Counted from the first letter of the stretch, positions 38,893 to 48,669 are shown. The stretch is DNA of 64,000 nt from an uncultured Kangiella sp. (GCA_947503345.1 CANNCW010000005.1:1-64000), one strand, 5' to 3'. Program-made: numbers and translations. Notes: generated by a model from the letters alone, not told the origin.

Positions 38893-40167
38893 TTAACATT
38901 GTGATTCAATAAAAATCACTTTCCCTTGATAAGATACCAATAGCAATTTATCTCTTTCCCAGGTAGGGATCTGTCGTTCTTGAAAATAATTTTTTAAGCT
39001 TTTTCCTAAGGCCTTATCATTACGATAATAAGTCTCACCACCTTGTCTATAATGTACGGTTACTTCTTTGCCCTTTAACTTTGACCATTGAACGACTAAT
39101 TGCTGCAATTCAATTCGACACTGTCCATTCAAATAAAAATCTGAATTCAAAATCCACGAATAAGATTTATCAAAATCGATAGCATCATCACTTAGCCCAA
39201 CCAAATAAATTCTACTTTGATATTTTCGTAATTGATAATTAGAAAGCTCAAACAAAGGATTATTATTTTCTTCAACAATAAACTGGTTATAAATTTCAGC
39301 TAGCTGCTTGCGCTGTGGCATACGAATATTAAAGCCAGCCAGCCAATACCTTAATAAATTATTAACCCGCTCAATGGGTAGCGATTTAAGCTTTTCAATA
39401 TTGAGGATATGACTTTTCTCAATCAAACTCTGCAAATCCTGCTCAGCTAACTGTTCAAGTAACAACTGAGCTTCTGCCAGATTTTCGGTAGTTTTTGCTA
39501 AACTGATTTGTAACTTTGGCCAAGTTTCTTTGAGCTTTGGGATCACTTGATTACGCAAAAAATTACGACTAATACTATCATCCGCATTTGTAGGGTCCTC
39601 TACAAACGATAAGTTCTTGCTATTAATGTAATTCTTTATATCTTCAACCGAAATCGATAATAACGGTCTTGCAATCAAGCCATTAGCAAAACTTTTGATA
39701 TAAGGCATTGCCATCAACCCCTTTACACCAGCACCTCGAAACAACTGTAATAATAGTGTTTCTGCCTGATCATCTTGGTGTTGCGCCGTAACCAGGCATG
39801 TATTTTCATCCATTAGCTTTGTAAAAGCAGCATAGCGTGCATTGCGTGCTTCTTGCTCCAAGCTAGCTTTATTGGTATTAATTTCAACTTGAATCGAGTC
39901 ATAATTAATGGATAACTGCTGGCAAAGTTTAGCATTTTCCTTTTGCCATTCATCAGCAACCGTTTGTAGGCCATGATTAATATAAACAGCTTTGAGTAAA
40001 TAATTATGGCTAGCTCTAGATAATCCATGTAAAAGAGCGACAGAGTCTTTACCGCCGCTTAAGGCAATCACGATTTTATTAATTTTGGGATGATTAGAAT
40101 GCAAAAAAGCCAGAAACTCATTAATCGCATGAGTAACTGGCTTTTTAAAAGAAGATTGACTGCCCAT
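38893..40167 (-). CDS. tilS: tRNA(Ile)-lysidine synthase
   Basis: Attaches lysine to C34 of the AUA-reading tRNA-Ile. 424 residues: an N-terminal N-type ATP pyrophosphatase with the PP-loop SGGKDSVALL (about 36-45), the blocks AVYINHGLQ, TAQHQDDQAETLLLQLFRGA and FVEDPTNADDS, then the middle TilS domain and a small C-terminal domain (VTVHYRQGGETYY). The start shares one base with the accA stop (TAATG), giving translational coupling. This accA-tilS pair is standard in gammaproteobacteria. Confidence 0.95.
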   Translation of the reverse strand: MGSQSSFKKPVTHAINEFLAFLHSNHPKINKIVIALSGGKDSVALLHGLSRASHNYLLKAVYINHGLQTVADEWQKENAKLCQQLSINYDSIQVEINTNKASLEQEARNARYAAFTKLMDENTCLVTAQHQDDQAETLLLQLFRGAGVKGLMAMPYIKSFANGLIARPLLSISVEDIKNYINSKNLSFVEDPTNADDSISRNFLRNQVIPKLKETWPKLQISLAKTTENLAEAQLLLEQLAEQDLQSLIEKSHILNIEKLKSLPIERVNNLLRYWLAGFNIRMPQRKQLAEIYNQFIVEENNNPLFELSNYQLRKYQSRIYLVGLSDDAIDFDKSYSWILNSDFYLNGQCRIELQQLVVQWSKLKGKEVTVHYRQGGETYYRNDKALGKSLKNYFQERQIPTWERDKLLLVSYQGKVIFIESQC

Positions 40168-41126
40168 TAATCTTCAGTAACAGTACCTACCGCCATTAGT
40201 TTTTCATAACGATTTGCCAGTAAAGTTTCTGAATCTAAAGATTGCAAATATTCCAAATCTTCAGCTAAGCGTTGTTTTAAATTTTTTGCCATTTCAGGGT
40301 AATCACGATGAGCACCGCCTTTTGGTTCAGCAACGACATTATCTATCAACCCTAACTCTTTAATTCGCTCAGCTGTAATCCCCATGGCCGAAGCAGCCTC
40401 TTCTGCTTTTTCCGCACTCTTCCATAAAATCGAAGCACAACCTTCAGGAGAAATTACCGAATAAGTCGAATATTGAAGCATATTCACACGGTCACCAACA
40501 CCAATCGCTAGAGCACCACCAGAACCACCTTCACCAATTACAGTGGCAACGATGGGAACTTGCAAGGTTGCCATAACTTTTAAATTACGAGCAATCGCTT
40601 CCGACTGACCACGCTCTTCCGCACCCACACCAGGGAAAGCACCAGGGGTATCGATAAAAGTAAAAATCGGTAATTCAAACCTTTCAGCTAATTCCATCAA
40701 GCGTTTAGCTTTACGGTAACCTTCTGGACGCGACATACCAAAATTGTGTTTAATCTTTTCTTTGGTATCACGACCTTTTTGATGGCCAATTACCACTACC
40801 GGCTTACCATCTAAACGCGCCATACCACCAACAATTGAGGCATCATCAGCAAAAGCTCTATCGCCAGCTAGCTCATCGAAATCAGTAAAGATATGCTGAA
40901 TATAATCGCGAGTATAGGGACGTTGAGGATGACGAGCTAATTGCGCGACCTGCCAAGGAGATAAGTCCTTAAAAATTTGATTCGTTAGTTCATTAGACTT
41001 AGCCTTAAGGCGGTCAATCTCTTCACTAATATTAAGTTCTTTATCTTCGCCCATTAAACGAAGCTCATCAATCTGCGCTTCTAATTCGGCAATTGGACGC
41101 TCAAAATCTAAAAAATTCAAACTCAT
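40167..41126 (-). CDS. accA: Acetyl-CoA carboxylase carboxyltransferase subunit alpha
   Basis: Carboxyltransferase alpha subunit for malonyl-CoA synthesis, 319 residues, the length of the E. coli protein. It starts [17 protein letters not shown] with an N-terminal coiled helix. The crotonase-type core carries [48 protein letters not shown] and [19 protein letters not shown]. It normally follows dnaE directly; here a 3.3-kb insert with a DUF1287 gene, ada-alkA, ogt and an HTH-membrane gene lies between them. Confidence 0.97.
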   Translation of the reverse strand: MSLNFLDFERPIAELEAQIDELRLMGEDKELNISEEIDRLKAKSNELTNQIFKDLSPWQVAQLARHPQRPYTRDYIQHIFTDFDELAGDRAFADDASIVGGMARLDGKPVVVIGHQKGRDTKEKIKHNFGMSRPEGYRKAKRLMELAERFELPIFTFIDTPGAFPGVGAEERGQSEAIARNLKVMATLQVPIVATVIGEGGSGGALAIGVGDRVNMLQYSTYSVISPEGCASILWKSAEKAEEAASAMGITAERIKELGLIDNVVAEPKGGAHRDYPEMAKNLKQRLAEDLEYLQSLDSETLLANRYEKLMAVGTVTED

Positions 41127-41201
41127 TATTCTATCTATTGTTAGTTATCACTAAATTGCTCGTTATTCTACCTGTTTTCTATGACTGAAGGAAAGTAAAG
41201 T

Positions 41202-41813
41202 CTACTGGTCAGACTTAACACTTTCTGGCAAAAAACGATAATGTCCGACAATTCTATAATCAAACAACATATCGTCGAGCTTTGGACCTGCGCCTATATT
41301 ATGTACAATTTTATAGCGCCCAGACTGACTATCTTTAACGTCGGAAACAATTCCAATATGTGGCAAGTTCCCATCTAAGCGCCAACTGACAATATCTCCA
41401 GGTTGATAATCTTCAGCATTTTTACTCAAAGACAAAGTTACACCGTGTCTTTCAAAAAACGTTTCTAAATTTGGCACTCGTCTATGATCAATATTAGTAT
41501 CAGGGCGCTTTAATCCCCAATTAGCTGGGTAACTATTAAAATTAGATTTCATGTCTTGATGCACCAACTCTTGTAAATCGATTCCTAGTTGACGATAACT
41601 GCGAATCAACACATCGGTACAAACCCCAACTTTGGCAGGCACGTCGCCCATTGGGTAATCTATGGCTAGATAAGCACCATCGTAGACAACTTCCGACCTT
41701 GTACGTTCTTTGGCTGCTTCAACCAATTTATCGATGGTAATTATAGTCTCAGCAAAAGATGTTGTTGATACGGCCGCAATCAAAAGTAAGACAAATTGTA
41801 ATTTTTTACTCAT
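41202..41813 (-). CDS. Exported DUF1287 family protein (putative NlpC/P60-like)
   Basis: A 203-residue exported protein with a signal peptide (LQFVLLLIAAVSTTSFAE) and the DUF1287 pattern: VYDGAYLAIDYPMGDVP, GVCTDVLIRSYRQLGIDL, WGLKRPDTNIDHRRVPNL, YQPGDIVSW, LPHIGIV and VHNIGAGP. The conserved cysteine (GVCTD) and histidine (LPHIGIV) resemble a papain-like catalytic pair, so cell-wall amidase or peptidase activity is likely though not shown for the family as far as I know. It lies between accA and the divergent ada-alkA gene, outside the usual order of this cluster. Confidence 0.8.
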   Translation of the reverse strand: MSKKLQFVLLLIAAVSTTSFAETIITIDKLVEAAKERTRSEVVYDGAYLAIDYPMGDVPAKVGVCTDVLIRSYRQLGIDLQELVHQDMKSNFNSYPANWGLKRPDTNIDHRRVPNLETFFERHGVTLSLSKNAEDYQPGDIVSWRLDGNLPHIGIVSDVKDSQSGRYKIVHNIGAGPKLDDMLFDYRIVGHYRFLPESVKSDQ

Positions 41814-41932
41814 ATAAAATCAGGTGGTTTACTATAAAAGTTTGAGCCATTGTTGATAAATAAGTTCAAATCATTAAGTGCCAAAAATGGCTAGTGGTAG
41901 ATGATAGTCGTGTTAAACTAAAACAAATTATT

Positions 41933-43309
41933 ATGAAGAACCCTATGCAATCATACCAAAAAGCTAGACTAGCACGTGATAGTAGGTATGACGGAAAGTT
42001 TTTTGTAGCGGTTAAAACCACCAAAATTTATTGCCGTCCAATCTGTCCTGCTCCCTCCCCCAAAGAGAAGAACGTTAGTTATTTTGAAACCGCTATTGCA
42101 GCACAGCAAGCGGGCTTTAGACCTTGTCGTCGTTGTCGCCCAGAATCTGCTCCAACGTCATCAGCATGGATAGGCACTCAAGCAGTATTTAAACGCGCCA
42201 TAAACAAAATTCATGCCGGAGCATTAAATCATCAAAATACCGATGACTTCAGCGAGTCATTGGGAATATCACAAAGGTATTTAAGTAAATTGTTTCAGCA
42301 GTACCTTGGAACTTCACCAAGAAAATACGCCAATCATGTACGTCTGATGTTTGCAAAACAACTATTACACGAAACAAAGTTACCCATTACCGATATAGCT
42401 TTTAGTGCTGGTTTTAATAGTATTAGGCGCTTTAATGATGCGTTTAAAAACACATTAAAATTAACACCGAGCGAGATTCGAAATTATGCGCCATGTAAAG
42501 AATCTGGCATACAGTTAAAGCTTAATTACCAAGGTCAATATAATTGGCCTCTAATGCAAAGGTTCTTAAAAGCACGAGAAATCCGTGAAATTGAAATCGT
42601 AAAAGAACACAGCTACCAAAGAAGTTTTCAGTTTGAATTTGCCGATAAAGTCGCACACGGCCATTTTACTGCTACGCATAACGCTAAAGACAAAGCCTTT
42701 GAAATTAAAGTAGCAATTAGTGAGATGACTTTGCTAATGCCATTATTGGCTAAGATCCGAAAAATTCTCGATATTGATAGCAACAGTGATTTAATCGAAA
42801 AGCATTTGTCACAAGATGAAACATTAAAACCTTTGCTAAAGAAAGGTTTGCGCCTGCCCGCTTGTTGGGATAATTTCGAAGCTGGCGTTAAAGCAATCTT
42901 AGGACAACAGGTTTCAGTCAAAGCAGCCTATAGCCATACTAAAAATTTGATCCAAACTCTAACCCGTAGCGAGTCTAATAGTTTTCACTATTTTCCATCA
43001 CCAAAACAAGTTGCTAATGCAGACTTGTCTTTTTTGCGAATGCCAATTAAGCGTAAGGAAACTTTAGCAAATTTTGCTCGTTGGTACCTAAAAACTCAAG
43101 GCGAACATATAGACAGTATTTTAGACATTAAAGGAATCGGCCCTTGGACACTAGAATATATAAAACTTCGCTCAGGCAGTGATACCGATGCGTTTCCCGA
43201 GAAGGATTTAGGTATTATCAAAGCCATGCAAAAATTTGATTTAAAAGAGCCTGAACAATGGAGCCCTTGGCGAAGTTACGCAACTTTACACTTATGGAAT
43301 CAATTATGA
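41933..43309 (+). CDS. alkA: Ada-AlkA fusion: methyl-phosphotriester sensor/AraC regulator with DNA-3-methyladenine glycosylase
   Basis: Protein of about 458 residues that combines sensing and repair of alkylated DNA. The N-terminal zinc domain has four cysteines (YCRPICPA and PCRRCRP), one of which can accept a methyl group from phosphotriesters. An AraC-type helix-turn-helix pair follows (LGISQRYLSKLFQQYLG and DIAFSAGFNSIRRFNDAF). The C-terminal glycosylase has the AlkA N domain, FEAGVKAILGQQVS and the helix-hairpin-helix IKGIGPWTLEYIKL with the catalytic aspartate in EKDLGIIKAM. The frame opens at GTG 41894; the ATG at 41933, or that at 41945, fits the family N terminus better. Its stop overlaps the ogt start (ATGA), making a coupled adaptive-response unit. 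Confidence 0.9.
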   Translation: MKNPMQSYQKARLARDSRYDGKFFVAVKTTKIYCRPICPAPSPKEKNVSYFETAIAAQQAGFRPCRRCRPESAPTSSAWIGTQAVFKRAINKIHAGALNHQNTDDFSESLGISQRYLSKLFQQYLGTSPRKYANHVRLMFAKQLLHETKLPITDIAFSAGFNSIRRFNDAFKNTLKLTPSEIRNYAPCKESGIQLKLNYQGQYNWPLMQRFLKAREIREIEIVKEHSYQRSFQFEFADKVAHGHFTATHNAKDKAFEIKVAISEMTLLMPLLAKIRKILDIDSNSDLIEKHLSQDETLKPLLKKGLRLPACWDNFEAGVKAILGQQVSVKAAYSHTKNLIQTLTRSESNSFHYFPSPKQVANADLSFLRMPIKRKETLANFARWYLKTQGEHIDSILDIKGIGPWTLEYIKLRSGSDTDAFPEKDLGIIKAMQKFDLKEPEQWSPWRSYATLHLWNQL

Positions 43310-43794
43310 GTAACTTGTTCTTTCAACAATATCCGTCACCCTTTGGAACAATATATATCTATGCCAATGATAAAGCTATTAAGGCCGTGGTTTTTAATGA
43401 ATGGGGGCATCGTTTAGCAGGCGATGTAAACAATAAATCCACTGTACTAATCGAAAAATGTCACCAACAATTAGTCGAGTATTTTGCGGGAGCACGTAAA
43501 ACCTTTAACTTGCCACTTGCACCAGAAGGAACCGAGTTTCAGAAATCGGTATGGCAAATCTTATCGCAAATACCTTATGGAGAAAGTTGGAATTATGGAC
43601 AATTAGCAGAAGCGATTGGAAATAAAAATGCTAGCCGAGCGGTAGGCGCAGCCAATGGAAAGAACCCAATTTCAATTATAATCCCTTGCCATAGAGTCAT
43701 TGGAGCAAATGGTTCCCTGACTGGATATGCTGGTGGTCTAGCTGCTAAAACATGGCTTTTGCAACATGAAGGGATTAACCATAAACCGCTCTAA
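43306..43794 (+). CDS. ogt: Methylated-DNA--protein-cysteine methyltransferase
   Basis: Suicide repair protein that removes methyl groups from O6-methylguanine. The 162-residue protein has the active-site block IIPCHRVIGANG with acceptor Cys128. The winged-helix DNA-binding segment is present (GESWNYGQLAEAIGNKNASRAVGAAN), as is the C-terminal LTGYAGGLAAKTWLL. The open frame extends upstream inside alkA, but the ATG at 43306 overlaps the alkA stop by four bases and matches the family start. It is likely induced together with alkA by the Ada-type domains of the latter. Confidence 0.93.
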   Translation: MSNLFFQQYPSPFGTIYIYANDKAIKAVVFNEWGHRLAGDVNNKSTVLIEKCHQQLVEYFAGARKTFNLPLAPEGTEFQKSVWQILSQIPYGESWNYGQLAEAIGNKNASRAVGAANGKNPISIIIPCHRVIGANGSLTGYAGGLAAKTWLLQHEGINHKPL

Positions 43795-43813
43795 CACACT
43801 GATTTCTATAGCA

Positions 43814-43831
43814 TGTCGGCATAATGTCGGG
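43814..43831. promoter_or_regulatory. TGTCGG direct repeat upstream of the HTH-membrane gene
   Basis: TGTCGG (43814-43819) and TGTCGGG (43825-43831) occur 11 bases apart, one helical turn, in the 148-base gap before the HTH-membrane gene. A TGTC pair with the same 11-base step precedes the paralogous gene at 61.4 kb. A shared binding site for the two near-identical recognition helices is inferred. Confidence 0.35.
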
Positions 43832-43942
43832 CAATTGCCGTAATCAAAACTAATGATTGTCGTCCCTTTGCCGTGTTATCATTAGGTCAGTTTCTAGCAC
43901 AATATCGACTCCATTAACTCGCACAGTAAAAAGCGCCAAATT

Positions 43943-44473
43943 ATGATAATTCGCAAATTAAGATTAAAGCGTGGTTGGTCACAAGAACATTTAGCTCATA
44001 TTAGCGGGCTTAATGTTAGAACCATTCAACGTCTTGAAAGAGGCCAAAATCCAAGTCTTGAAACGAAGAAGTCATTGGCGGCTGTGTTTGAAGTAGATAT
44101 ATCAACCTTCGATATATCTACCGAAAAAACAAACCAAGGAGAGTCGACTATGACCCAACAAGACCATTTAATGACGGATAACATAAAGTCCGAGCCAGTT
44201 AAACCAATAGAAACAATTGAGCAAGATGAAAAAGAAGCTATCGAATATGCCAAAGGCGTTAAAGAGTTTCTCACTCACCTACTGCTATTCGTAGTATTTA
44301 TACCGGTTATTATTTACAAAAAAGGACTCTTCGATCCTACTTTTAGCTGGCTAATGCTTGGTTGGGGTATTGGAGTTACTTTTCACGGCTTAAACGCTTT
44401 CGAAAAGCTTAATTTTTTCAAAGTAGATTGGGAACGAAAAATTGCTGAAAAAAAACTAGGGCGAAAACTTTAG
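43943..44473 (+). CDS. HTH-XRE regulator fused to a 2TM membrane domain
   Basis: A 176-residue protein. Residues 1-56 form a Cro/C1-type helix-turn-helix (WSQEHLAHISGLNVRTIQRL, then SLETKKSLAAVFEVD). Residues 57-100 are a polar, acidic linker. The C-terminal 2TM domain has two hydrophobic helices (FLTHLLLFVVFIPVIIY and FSWLMLGWGIGVTFHGLNAF) and a basic end (WERKIAEKKLGRK). This suggests a membrane-tethered regulator. An internal ATG at residue 70 with a strong ribosome site could yield a shorter protein without the HTH. The primary start has only a weak site (AAAAAGCG). A paralogue lies at 61410. The gene is an insert between ogt and dnaE and overlaps the convergent dnaE stop by 4 bases. Confidence 0.85.
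   Translation: MIIRKLRLKRGWSQEHLAHISGLNVRTIQRLERGQNPSLETKKSLAAVFEVDISTFDISTEKTNQGESTMTQQDHLMTDNIKSEPVKPIETIEQDEKEAIEYAKGVKEFLTHLLLFVVFIPVIIYKKGLFDPTFSWLMLGWGIGVTFHGLNAFEKLNFFKVDWERKIAEKKLGRKL
44136..44152 (+). promoter_or_regulatory. Internal ribosome binding site and in-frame ATG in the HTH-2TM gene
   Basis: AAGGAG (44136-44141) lies eight bases before an in-frame ATG (44150-44152, residue 70). It is much better than the site at the gene's own start. The product would begin MTQQDHLMTDNIK and hold only the acidic linker and the two membrane helices. Use in vivo is inferred. Confidence 0.55.
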
Positions 44474-47400
44474 TTATAAACCACTTTAAAATCTACACAG
44501 CCTGGAAGGTGTTTTAGTGCAAAAACTAAAGCATCTTTTGGTTGTACCATCCACTCTTCACCAAGTTTAAATTCACCAGCAACTTTTGCTTGTTGATCTT
44601 GCAGCTCGATATAGAAAGGACATAAGCCATCACGATTCATGGAAATCAAATCTTGCAATTCAGCTAAGGTATCAGGTCCGATAATCGAGTCAGATAAAGT
44701 TATCCGTATTTTTTTGCAGTAGCGCTCGCGGGTTTCTTCAAAAGCCATAATGGTATTAGCAGTTACACTAACACCTCCAGAAAAATTATCTGGGCGCGCC
44801 TCTCCTTCCACTACAATAACCGAATCTTTAGTTAATACATGTTGATATTGCTCAAAAGGCTCTGAATAAACTGCCACATCACAACGACCAGACTTATCAT
44901 CCAATGTCACAATGGCCATCTTGTCGCCTTTTTTGGTTGTCATCACCCTCATACCGACAATCAAACCTGTAACCTTTACAAACTTTCCACGACCTGTGGG
45001 CTGTAAATCACGCAAACGCCTAATAGACATTTGGTTAATTTCAGGTAAATATCTTTCAATCGGATGACCCGTTAAATAAAGTCCAAGCGTTTCTTTTTCA
45101 CCCTGCAATACCTGTTGATCAGTCCAAGGTTTAACTTTAATGTATTGATGTTGTTGATTAGCAGTTTCGGTTACTACAGAACCAAACAAATCATCCTGCC
45201 CAGCGGCCTGGCTTTTATTAAATTGTTCAGCGGCTTTAATCGCTTCATCTAAACTGGCCATTAACGTCGCACGATTAGGTGCAATTTTGTCTAATGCCCC
45301 AGCTTTAATCAATGATTCTAAAACGCGACGATTCGCTTTCTTTAAATCGATCCTGCTACAAAAATCGAACAAATCTTTATAATGGCCATTTGCTTCTCGA
45401 TCATTAACTATTGATTCAATAGCTGCCTCGCCTACACCCTTAATAGCGCCAATGCCGTAAATCACATTGCCATCATCATCTACAGAAAAACGGTATTGAC
45501 CTTCATTCACATCAGGCGGTCTAATAATTAAGCCATTATTCTCAGCGTCCTCAACATAAGTCACTACCTTGTCAGTATTGTCCATATCTGAAGACATAAC
45601 AGCAGCCATAAATGCCGCGGGATGATGAGTTTTCAACCATGCAGTTTGGTAAGCAACAAGTGCATAAGCAGCTGAGTGCGATTTGTTAAAGCCGTAGCCC
45701 GCAAACTTTTCAACCAAATCAAAAATCTTCATGGAAAGATCGCCATCTACGCCATTATTAATAGCGCCTTCTTTAAAGATAGCTCTTTGCTTTTCCATTT
45801 CTTCAAACTTCTTCTTACCCATAGCACGGCGCAAAATATCCGCACCACCTAACGAGTAACCTGATAAGATCTGCGCGATCTGCATCACTTGTTCTTGATA
45901 TAGAATAATGCCGTAAGTAGGCTCCAGCGTATCTTTTAATGACTCATGCTGATAATCAGGGTGTGGATAAGAAACCGGCTGACGCTTGTGTTTACGCGCA
46001 ATAAAATCATCAACCATGCCCGACTGTAATGGGCCCGGGCGGAATAAAGCAACCAATGCGATAATATCTTCAAAGCGACTTGGTTGGAGACGCTTAATCA
46101 AATCTTTCATACCTCTGGATTCCAATTGGAATACCGCAGTGGTATCAGCTTTTTGCAAAAGTTTATATACTTCAGGATCTTCTGTATCAATCCGAGTGAT
46201 ATCAACCGGCTCTATACCTTGTTGTTTTAATTGACGGTTAGCAATTTCAAGCGCCCAGTCAATAATGGTTAGCGTTCTTAAACCTAAGAAATCAAATTTT
46301 ACCAAGCCTGCACTTTCAACGTCATCTTTATCGAATTGAGTAACAATATTCGAGCCAGTTTCATCACAATAAAGCGGCGCAAACTCTGTTAAATCATTCG
46401 GAGCAATCACAACACCACCGGCGTGTTTACCGGCATTTCTAGTAATACCTTCTAGCTTTTTAGCTAAATCCCAAAGCTCACGCATATCGCCATCTTCTTC
46501 ATAGCGACGCGAAAGTTCTGGCTCTTGCTCCCAAGCTTTATCAAGGGTCATACCCACTTCAAAAGGAATCAGCTTGGCAAGTTTATCAACAAACCCATAA
46601 GGTTGGCTTAATACACGTCCAACATCACGAATCACCGCTTTGGCGGCCATGGTACCGAAAGTTATAATTTGCGAAACACTGTTACGGCCATAAGTTTGCG
46701 CAACATAATCAATAACCCGATCACGCCCTTCCATACAAAAGTCAACGTCAAAGTCAGGCATCGAAATCCGCTCTGGATTCAAAAAACGCTCAAATAATAA
46801 ATCGTATTCCAAAGGATCCAGATCGGTAATATCCAATGCATAAGCTACCAATGATCCCGCACCAGAACCACGACCGGGCCCTACTGGAACGCCATTATTT
46901 TTAGACCATTGAATAAAGTCGGCAACGATTAAGAAATAACCGGGAAAGCCCATTTCATTGATAACGTCCAATTCAATTTGTAGACGTTCATCATAAGGTT
47001 GACGAATTTCTGCAAAATCATCAGAGCTACGATCGTATAAATAATCTAAACGCTTTTCTAAACCACGACGAGATTCTTCAGCAAAAAAATCATTGATGGT
47101 CATGCCATCAGGAATTGGAAAATCAGGTAAGAAATATTTACCTAACATTAAATCCATATTACAACGCTTGGCAATTTCAACCGTATTTTCAATAGCCTCA
47201 GGAATATCTGAAAACAGCTCAATCATTTCATCAGCAGTTCTCAGGTATTGCTGATTCGAATAATCACGCGGGCGTCTTGGATCGCCAAGAACACGACCTT
47301 GGTTAATACAAACACGGGCTTCGTGCGCGCCAAAATCACTGGAATCTAAAAAGCGTACATCATTGGTCGCAACCACCGGTGTGTTAGAACCTTGGGCAAT

Positions 47401-47958
47401 ACCTATGACTTGGTGTATATATTCATTCTCTTGTGGACGGCCAGTTCTTTGTAACTCCAAATAAAAACGATCTTTAAAATGGTGATTCCAAAAGCCTAAA
47501 GATTCTGCTGCCGCATCCATATTGGCTGCTAGCAAAGCTTTACCAACATCGCCATCCCGCGCGCCCGATAAAATTATTAGACCATCGCTATGTTCAGGTA
47601 ACCATTCTTTTTTTACTAAAGGCACGCTTCGATGTTGGTTTTTTAAGTAAGCCTTTGAAATTAATTCTTTAAGATTGAGATAGCCTTGCTCATTCATACA
47701 AAGAGCTGTGACTTTAAAAAAATCCCCTTCTTGCTCAGGGAACTCTATTAATAAATCAGCCCCGACAATTGGCTTAACTCCAGAACCAAGTGTTCCAGAA
47801 TAAAATTTAACCAAACCGCACATGTTCATTTGATCTGTCATCGCAATGGCTGCATGACCTTGCTCGACACAAGTATTAATCAAAGGTTTTACACGTACTA
47901 GTCCATCCACCATTGAATATTCAGTGTGAGTTTTGAGATGAACGAAGCGTGGTTCCAT
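44470..47958 (-). CDS. dnaE: DNA polymerase III subunit alpha
   Basis: Replicative polymerase of 1162 residues, similar to E. coli DnaE. The N-terminal PHP domain starts FVHLKTHTEYSMVDGL. The palm holds the catalytic aspartates in ISMPDFDVDFCMEGRDRVID (about residue 400) and in the later TQFDKDDVESAGLVKFDFLG. The fingers show FSGYSLGGADILRRAMGKK-type sequence. Tandem helix-hairpin-helix (VLESLIKAGALD), an OB fold (VKVTGLIVGMRVMTTKKGDK) and the tau-binding C terminus complete it. It follows rnhB after 131 bases and ends tail-to-tail with the HTH-2TM gene. Confidence 0.97.
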   Translation of the reverse strand: MEPRFVHLKTHTEYSMVDGLVRVKPLINTCVEQGHAAIAMTDQMNMCGLVKFYSGTLGSGVKPIVGADLLIEFPEQEGDFFKVTALCMNEQGYLNLKELISKAYLKNQHRSVPLVKKEWLPEHSDGLIILSGARDGDVGKALLAANMDAAAESLGFWNHHFKDRFYLELQRTGRPQENEYIHQVIGIAQGSNTPVVATNDVRFLDSSDFGAHEARVCINQGRVLGDPRRPRDYSNQQYLRTADEMIELFSDIPEAIENTVEIAKRCNMDLMLGKYFLPDFPIPDGMTINDFFAEESRRGLEKRLDYLYDRSSDDFAEIRQPYDERLQIELDVINEMGFPGYFLIVADFIQWSKNNGVPVGPGRGSGAGSLVAYALDITDLDPLEYDLLFERFLNPERISMPDFDVDFCMEGRDRVIDYVAQTYGRNSVSQIITFGTMAAKAVIRDVGRVLSQPYGFVDKLAKLIPFEVGMTLDKAWEQEPELSRRYEEDGDMRELWDLAKKLEGITRNAGKHAGGVVIAPNDLTEFAPLYCDETGSNIVTQFDKDDVESAGLVKFDFLGLRTLTIIDWALEIANRQLKQQGIEPVDITRIDTEDPEVYKLLQKADTTAVFQLESRGMKDLIKRLQPSRFEDIIALVALFRPGPLQSGMVDDFIARKHKRQPVSYPHPDYQHESLKDTLEPTYGIILYQEQVMQIAQILSGYSLGGADILRRAMGKKKFEEMEKQRAIFKEGAINNGVDGDLSMKIFDLVEKFAGYGFNKSHSAAYALVAYQTAWLKTHHPAAFMAAVMSSDMDNTDKVVTYVEDAENNGLIIRPPDVNEGQYRFSVDDDGNVIYGIGAIKGVGEAAIESIVNDREANGHYKDLFDFCSRIDLKKANRRVLESLIKAGALDKIAPNRATLMASLDEAIKAAEQFNKSQAAGQDDLFGSVVTETANQQHQYIKVKPWTDQQVLQGEKETLGLYLTGHPIERYLPEINQMSIRRLRDLQPTGRGKFVKVTGLIVGMRVMTTKKGDKMAIVTLDDKSGRCDVAVYSEPFEQYQHVLTKDSVIVVEGEARPDNFSGGVSVTANTIMAFEETRERYCKKIRITLSDSIIGPDTLAELQDLISMNRDGLCPFYIELQDQQAKVAGEFKLGEEWMVQPKDALVFALKHLPGCVDFKVVYN

Positions 47959-48089
47959 AAAATCAGCGTTTATCGTTAGAGTGTAATTATTATTGATTCA
48001 ATGATTATAAGAGCTGAGGCGAAACTTTTCAGCTGTTAAATTCAAATTCTTATAGCTTCTATCAATACTTGGTTTAGGATTTAGAACAA

Positions 48090-48668
48090 CTAGAACAGCA
48101 ATTTTTGTACAGGCGCGTAAGAACGACGATGGATAGGTGTTATCCCTAAGGTCTGAATTGCCTCTCGATGTTGTTTAGTTGGATAACCTTTGTGCTTCGC
48201 AAAGCCATAACCAGGATAAATTGCGTCCATCGCAATCATTTCTTCGTCTCGATCAACTTTAGCTATAATTGAAGCTGCGCTAATACAAGCTTCTTTAGAG
48301 TCGCCTTTGATAATGGCTTCCATTGCCATAGGTAAATCAGGTAGTTTATTGCCATCGATCAAAGCTAAATCTGGTGATTTGGATAAAGTTTCCACTGCAC
48401 GTTTCATCGCTAACAAACTGGCTTGCAGAATATTAATTTCATCTATTTCTTTGATATCCGCACGCGCAATCGACCAAGCCATTGCATTCTCTTTAATTTC
48501 AACGGCTAGTTGTTGTCGCTTAGACTCTGATAGTTTTTTCGAATCTGCAAGACCTTCGATAGGCTTATTTGGATCAAGAATAACCGCGGCAGCTACTACA
48601 GGCCCTGCTAGTGGCCCGCGTCCCACTTCATCAACACCTGCAATAAACTGAAAAGTGGCACGATCCAT
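48090..48668 (-). CDS. rnhB: Ribonuclease HII
   Basis: Removes ribonucleotides from DNA. 192 residues with the signature [20 protein letters not shown], which carries the first acidic pair (Asp-Glu), then [12 protein letters not shown] (third acidic residue), [21 protein letters not shown] and [15 protein letters not shown]. It lies one base downstream of lpxB, so the two are cotranscribed in the lpxA-lpxB-rnhB-dnaE order of gammaproteobacteria. Confidence 0.96.
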   Translation of the reverse strand: MDRATFQFIAGVDEVGRGPLAGPVVAAAVILDPNKPIEGLADSKKLSESKRQQLAVEIKENAMAWSIARADIKEIDEINILQASLLAMKRAVETLSKSPDLALIDGNKLPDLPMAMEAIIKGDSKEACISAASIIAKVDRDEEMIAMDAIYPGYGFAKHKGYPTKQHREAIQTLGITPIHRRSYAPVQKLLF

Positions 48669-48669
48669 A

